64,000 bases of DNA. Source: Eucalyptus grandis. Lineage: Eukaryota; Streptophyta; Magnoliopsida; Myrtales; Myrtaceae. Below are positions 59,490-64,000 of the stretch, in pieces. Within the stretch, counting starts at the first letter, position 1; each line of letters starts with the position of its first letter. Under the pieces are notes generated by a model. It worked only from the letters and a program-made list of their open reading frames with translations, searched no databases and was not told the origin of the DNA. The translations under genes and the position numbers were made by a program. Where the stretch lies: positions 43,919,263 through 43,983,262 of the forward strand of contig NC_052622.1 of NCBI RefSeq assembly GCF_016545825.1. The letters run 5' to 3'.

Positions 59490-59690
59490 CTTTTTTTGTC
59501 AGTCCTACTCTATTTCTACTCTACACTCACTCTCAGACTTTTGTCTTACCTTTTGTAAGGCGTGGGAGTCGAAACGCACTCCTGAAACTTACACGTCCCC
59601 ACCCCATCTCCCTGAGAATGTGGGGATTTGAACCCCTCACCTCCCCCTTCCATGTTGGAAGGATGGCCACTGGAGCGAATCCTAGTGGTT
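59490..59690 (-). mobile_element. tRNA-derived SINE, second copy type
   Basis: On the minus strand it contains GGGGTTCAAATCCCCAC, close to the tRNA B-box consensus GGTTCGANTCC, downstream of a degraded A-box near CCAGTGGCCATCC. It ends in a short A run (seven Ts at about 59491-59497 on the plus strand). Exact 16-bp duplications flank it. It differs from SINE 1 in sequence, so it is another family or subfamily. It inserted 15 bp beyond the edge of the MITE at 59073-59458. Confidence 0.82.
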
Positions 59691-59706
59691 TATGTAATCT
59701 TAACTT
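59691..59706. repeat. Target-site duplication, right copy (SINE 2)
   Basis: Exact copy of 59474-59489. Confidence 0.85.
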
Positions 59707-59748
59707 GCTCCGCTTGGTTTGGAATAAGATACTCTTGAGGAAATTTCC

Positions 59749-60271
59749 CAAAAAGTCTTAAATTTATTGTACATATGTCAATTCAATTCTAAACTTTCTA
59801 ATGTGGCCAATATAGTCCTAAACATTTTGATAAATTTTTAATATGGTCCATCTAATCAATTTAAACTAAAAATTGTTGATGTGATGGTTTAGACAGTATT
59901 GATCAAGTGTCCTATGTGACAAAGTCGACGACTAATGTGGAAGAACCAAATCAAAACAATGTTGTTTTGTAATTTTTTTTAAAAAATTCTAATTTTTTTC
60001 TTTTATTTCTTTTTATTTTCTTTTCCACAACATTGTTCATAATCTTCATTGTGTCTTCATCTCCTGCAAAACGACATCGATTCTTCCATGTTGGCCATCG
60101 ACTATATCATATAGGACGCCTGCCATTATCTAGAACGTCATGTCAACAATTTCTAGCATAAATTGACTAGATGGATTACACTAGAAGTCATCGAAAGTTT
60201 TACAATTACATTGATCAAATTAATAAGTTTATGATTGAATTGGAATCCCTATAATGGGTTTAGAACTTTTG
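59749..60271. mobile_element. Probable MITE with long imperfect terminal inverted repeats
   Basis: The left end starts CAAAAAGTCTTAAATTTATT and continues to TCAATTCAATTCTAAAC. The reverse complement of the right end starts CAAAAGTTCTAAACCCATT and continues to CCAATTCAATCATAAAC. The arms are about 45 bp and imperfect. The interior is AT-rich and non-coding. No duplication was identified. Confidence 0.45.
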
Positions 60272-63020
60272 CACAATTTTGAAATACTTTTAGTAGTTAT
60301 TAGTTAAGTGCATGTTAACTACTGAACCAACTTCATTCTAATACTACCCAAACATGAATTTCTTCATTTATATGAAATTGAAATATGTATCTTAGTATAA
60401 GTTATTCGTTAAATAGTATCATATTTCATACGAATCTTCCTCTTTCAAACAACATAAAAGTGGAATTCTTAGTTCATATTATATGCTAATGAAAAATACA
60501 TGGACTCAATTACATTACAAAATTCCTAATTGTCGTTTTTATATGACAAAGGAAAAATGTACATTTATTAAACAACATCATTTAAGGAAATACATAATTG
60601 GAACAGTTATCAAAATATTATAATTTTTAATATTGGCTAATTTGCAACATCAAAACTCATTAAAACTGATGCTTTTTTTTTCTTGAACAATTTTTTTTTA
60701 ACAAGGCAAAGCACTTATCCTCGTTGGAAGCAAAATGGGTAGAGAATGCAAGAGGAATTGCTCTTTATAAAATAATGATCTTGCAAAATTAGAATCATAT
60801 GTGTTGCTTTTAAATACAATTCTCAAAGAAAATTTCGTTTCGGAATATAATTATGCAGATAACAATCCTATTCACAGGGGAGCGAATTATCCTAGAAAGA
60901 TGATTTAGAATGCCCAATTGAAGAAGTTTGGTGATGATTTCCATATGGGCAGTAGCCAACTAAAAGGCAAATACTAAAGCCAGAAGGAATAGGATAGGGA
61001 ATAGAAGCATGGCTAATGTCAATCAAATCCTTACCATCAATCAGATGGCCATGGACACAATCCCCCCATCACTCTAAACCGATCGATAGGATCTTTGGAG
61101 TTCAATGTAGCTTCCAAATTCAGTGCAAAATCCATGATGGCCTCAATGATTAACCTTTTCAATGGTCTTGGCTATAGATAACCTTCTTTGTTGGCCATGA
61201 CAAGCATGGGCAAAATCCATTGTACGATCTTGAAATCAAAAGGGCCTTGGAATCATAAACCTATCATGACCCTAAAAAAAATTGAAATTTGAGAAGAAAA
61301 CAAAAGTTCATAAAGTAGGAAAAGCTGTGTACCTTGAATTGAATAGTGAATTTGTGAAATTGCGATTACTTATGGGTCAATTTTTCTCTATGAAATCACT
61401 AAAACCATCATTATATTGACATTTTTTTCAATTGTTTTTTCCTCCTTTACAAAGTGTCTAGCAAAATTTTCTCTAATGAGGAGAATTAGGACGGAACGAG
61501 TTTGAATATTATTCTAATGATGCTTAAAAATTTGATTCCTCATTGGGCGAAGAATGGAAAAAGGGCGAAGTAAGACAAGTACATAGGAAGGCCGTCTATT
61601 CCTCGGAACGATCGTTAAATTTAAAGTCTTAGGACAGCCATCCTTGAATTGCTAAAAAATTAAATGCCCTGTCACGTGCCTAACACACACCTCACATGTA
61701 GTGACTCCCTAATGAAACTTTCACGTTGTTTTTTCCCCTCCCTTTTTACCAGAATTATCAAAAGCTAGTGTAGCACATAAGAAGACAAAAGACAAAAATC
61801 AAGTGTGGGGTGTTGCCCCTTCTTTCAATTTTTGGCTTTTATCGTATTTTATTTTGATTGTTTCAAAACCAAACACCGAAAACATTATGGAAAAAAAGAA
61901 GCTACAGAACAAAAGATATCTCGTTTAGTGATTATAGTGAATAATTGAAATGCAAATCTTATTCAATGACTTGAAAGTACAACTTAAATTCATTTTCGAT
62001 CTTGAAAAGTCCCACCGCCCTAGATTGCTTGTGAGACATTTCCCATCTAAGGACTTAAATGAGATGGCTTAGCTGGAGTCAACCTTAGGTAGGTAATCCT
62101 GGACCTATAAGATTTCACAACTGCCGACTTCATTCTTTTTTATATTATATATATATTTGCGATCATCTCAATCGAACGCTGGAAATGACTCAAGTCAAAT
62201 GTCATTTGTGGACAATTTTCTTGGGGTACAATGTCTATCCCATATGTTAGGAAAGGTTGGAGTATAACACGCATCCACCGAAACAAACAGCACTCCATCT
62301 TCACACGCATAATAACCACCTAATTGCTCCAACATCAGATGCGCCTACCAAATGGAACGACAGCCCCATTTCTCGTCCAAATGCAAGTTTTTCAACAGTG
62401 ATGAACAGTGGCATCCTTGGACAAGATTGTGTGGTTGTGATGACAATGCCCAGACATGGGCCATCTTCTTGCTCCTTACATGCTTGTTAATTTGCACAGC
62501 AGAGCCATCCCAGATTCCATTTCTTCTTTTTTTCTTTTTTCGCCTTCCGTTTTATTGAAATTTCAAAATACCATTTATTCTTCACAGGCTGATCAATTAA
62601 AAAAATAAAATAAAGTACTTCAGCTTCTCAAAACCCTCCAAGAATTTTCAGTGAGCTTCATAATATATCAACAGTACAAGTCCAGAGAAAAGAAAAACGA
62701 GGAAAAAGAAGTTCCACCTAAGCCTTGAACTCTTCATGTAATGGAAATGGGACCCAAAAAAGTTTCTAACAGGACCCCCAAGTCTCGATGTATCATGGGT
62801 TCCTCCTGTATGAAAAAAAGTGAATAAATGAAAAATAAATAAATGCCCATAAAGGGGACACAAATCCAAGAACATAGAATTAGCCACGTGGCCTCCTAAA
62901 TACTAGCCTTTTCCATGCACTAATATCACTAGAAAAGTGGAAAAAGATGATAATTATAAGAGAAAAAAAAAAGAAAAAAAAAGATAGAAAATCTTACTTT
63001 GCAAGATTTGCTCAGAAATC
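60272..63020. other. Gene-poor AT-rich region upstream of the bHLH gene
   Basis: No supported gene. A minus-strand segment at about 62810-62645 has an acceptor-like TTCATACAG and encodes a hydrophobic tail; it is listed among findings. The last few hundred bases are the bHLH promoter. Confidence 0.4.
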
Positions 63021-63024
63021 ACAG

Positions 63025-63032
63025 TATAAATA
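63025..63032 (+). promoter_or_regulatory. TATA box of the bHLH gene
   Basis: TATAAATA, 92 bp before the start codon, giving a leader of about 60 nt. Confidence 0.7.
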
Positions 63033-63116
63033 CAAACAAGCCTCTCAGGCCAAAATCCCCCACACTAGTTTTAGGCCCTCTAACGAAGGTGTTATAGTCT
63101 CTCCCCAGAAGTAACA

Positions 63117-63996
63117 ATGGCGGAGTTCACATCAGAATTCTTGCAGTGTCTCAAGGCCTCATCGTTCCCGTTCATGGACACCGATCCGAGCATGGAGCTC
63201 CTGAGCCACCACTTCAGAGAGATGAACCCGACTGTCGTGATGGATCACTCGAGCTTGACCTTTCATGAGAACCCAATGGATGGCTTCTGCAGCGAGAGCC
63301 TGTTCCCTCACCAGGCCCCTGATTGTCCTGGAAGCCTGGCAGTCAGCGTCCCGGGATTTTCCCACCCTCAGGAACCGAACTGCGAGTCAGACTCGGTCGT
63401 TCAAACTGTCTTAACTGGTAACGGTGAGCCCCATAAGAAGAGGAAGGCATTGGATGTTTCACAGAGCAGCTCTGCAAATTCATCGGCCCCTGCTCCTTTG
63501 GACACTGGAAGGAAGAAAAAGCATGTAAGGGGAAGGGATTGATGAATCGATCCTTACTTCGTTTGCGTTGATTGTTAAAAGTTACTTTTTTCCGTGTGTT
63601 GGGAGTTTTGGGTGTGTTTTGGTTATTGAAAAGAGTTGTTCTTTGTTGCATATATGCAGAGTAGTAGTAGCTCAGGCAGAGGGAAGAGAATCAAAGGCAG
63701 CAATGAGAAGGTAGAGGAGAGGCCGAAGGAAGTGGTTCACGTCAGAGCAAGAAGAGGACAAGCCACTGATAGCCACAGTTTAGCAGAAAGGGTAAAGCTA
63801 CTTCAATCCTTGGAAGCACAACAGCAAACGGCATTCGATTTACAATTGTTTTAAAATAGTATCAGTTGATATATTTGTTCTTTTATATTTGTATCCTACT
63901 TCAGTCAATTGACTCTGTTCCATCAAACAGGTCAGGAGAAGCAAAATCAATGAGCGGCTGAGATGTTTGCAGGATATAGTTCCAGGATGTTACAAG
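63117..63996 (+). CDS. bHLH transcription factor, BEE/CIB subgroup, first three coding exons (3' part outside the window)
   Basis: Exons 63117-63524, 63660-63791 and 63931-63996 join in phase 0. The N-terminus MAEFTSEFLQCLKASSFPFM is BEE-like. Exon 2 gives SSSSSGRGKRIKGSNEKVEE, then KEVVHVRARRGQATDSHSLA, which contains the subgroup-specific HVRARRGQATDSHS block and the start of the basic region. Exon 3 gives VRRSKINERLRCLQDIVPGC followed by YK (helix 1). The basic region keeps His (HSLAER), Glu and Arg (VRR) at the E-box contact positions. A GTAC donor begins at 63997. BEE proteins promote brassinosteroid-responsive growth and CIB proteins work with cryptochromes; which clade this belongs to needs the missing C-terminal part. 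Relatives commonly have RRGKINERL where this has RRSKINERL. Confidence 0.9.
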
Positions 63997-64000
63997 GTAC

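Noticed and set aside
59600..59690. Functional tRNA gene on the minus strand
   Set aside because: Only the B-box arm is well preserved, and the unit has SINE boundaries with duplications.
1..64000. CRISPR array, prophage, operon-type systems or rRNA genes
   Set aside because: No regularly spaced repeats, no phage or bacterial gene clusters and no rRNA-like sequence were seen; the window is plant nuclear DNA.

Overview
This window is plant nuclear DNA, almost certainly from a eudicot. The genes carry spliceosomal introns (GT-AG plus one likely GC-AG), the intergenic DNA is AT-rich, and CT/GA tracts lie in the 5' leaders. It contains a miR156/157 precursor, a NACK-type cytokinesis kinesin, a type-2 lipid-transfer protein, a BEE/CIB-class bHLH and an RPP8/RPP13-like NLR relic. 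A woody Myrtales-like genome is my guess; nothing in the sequence settles the family.

Layout. 1-1091: last exon of a DUF599 membrane protein (+). 4966-5332: MIR156/157 gene on the minus strand with its TATA box. 5.4-13.3 kb: repeat-rich DNA with microsatellites, a terminal-inverted-repeat element carrying a GC-rich core, AT-rich reiterated repeats and a SINE with a 17-bp target-site duplication. 13363-16307: plastid-type MurG in five exons (+). About 17.6-23.18 kb: decayed L1-type LINE (+). 23.55-23.90 kb: Mutator-like MITE with a 10-bp duplication. 24938-27419: mitoribosomal protein mS35, four exons (+). 28139-29559: reticulon-like protein, five exons (-). 32847-33125: nsLTP2 (+). 34031-38473: NACK1/HINKEL-type kinesin, 14 coding exons (-), with a probable 5'UTR intron and MSA promoter elements near 39.66-39.88 kb. 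41934-44822: intronless AP-3 delta adaptin (-). 46.35-49.33 kb: broken CC-NB-LRR pseudogene (-). 52113-52904: DUF1645 protein (-). 53-63 kb: gene-poor, with MITEs, a second SINE and a perfect hairpin. 63117-63996: first three coding exons of a BEE-type bHLH (+), cut by the window end.

The genes do not form a pathway or operon; each is an independent transcription unit. The biologically notable items are the miR157-type microRNA gene, a peptidoglycan-pathway glycosyltransferase in a flowering plant, the cell-cycle promoter architecture of the NACK1 gene with its triplicated N-terminal APGTPAR repeat, and a set of short transposons whose target-site duplications are still readable. I found no convincing wholly new biological system. 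Exon coordinates were assigned by eye from splice motifs, reading phase and family resemblance.
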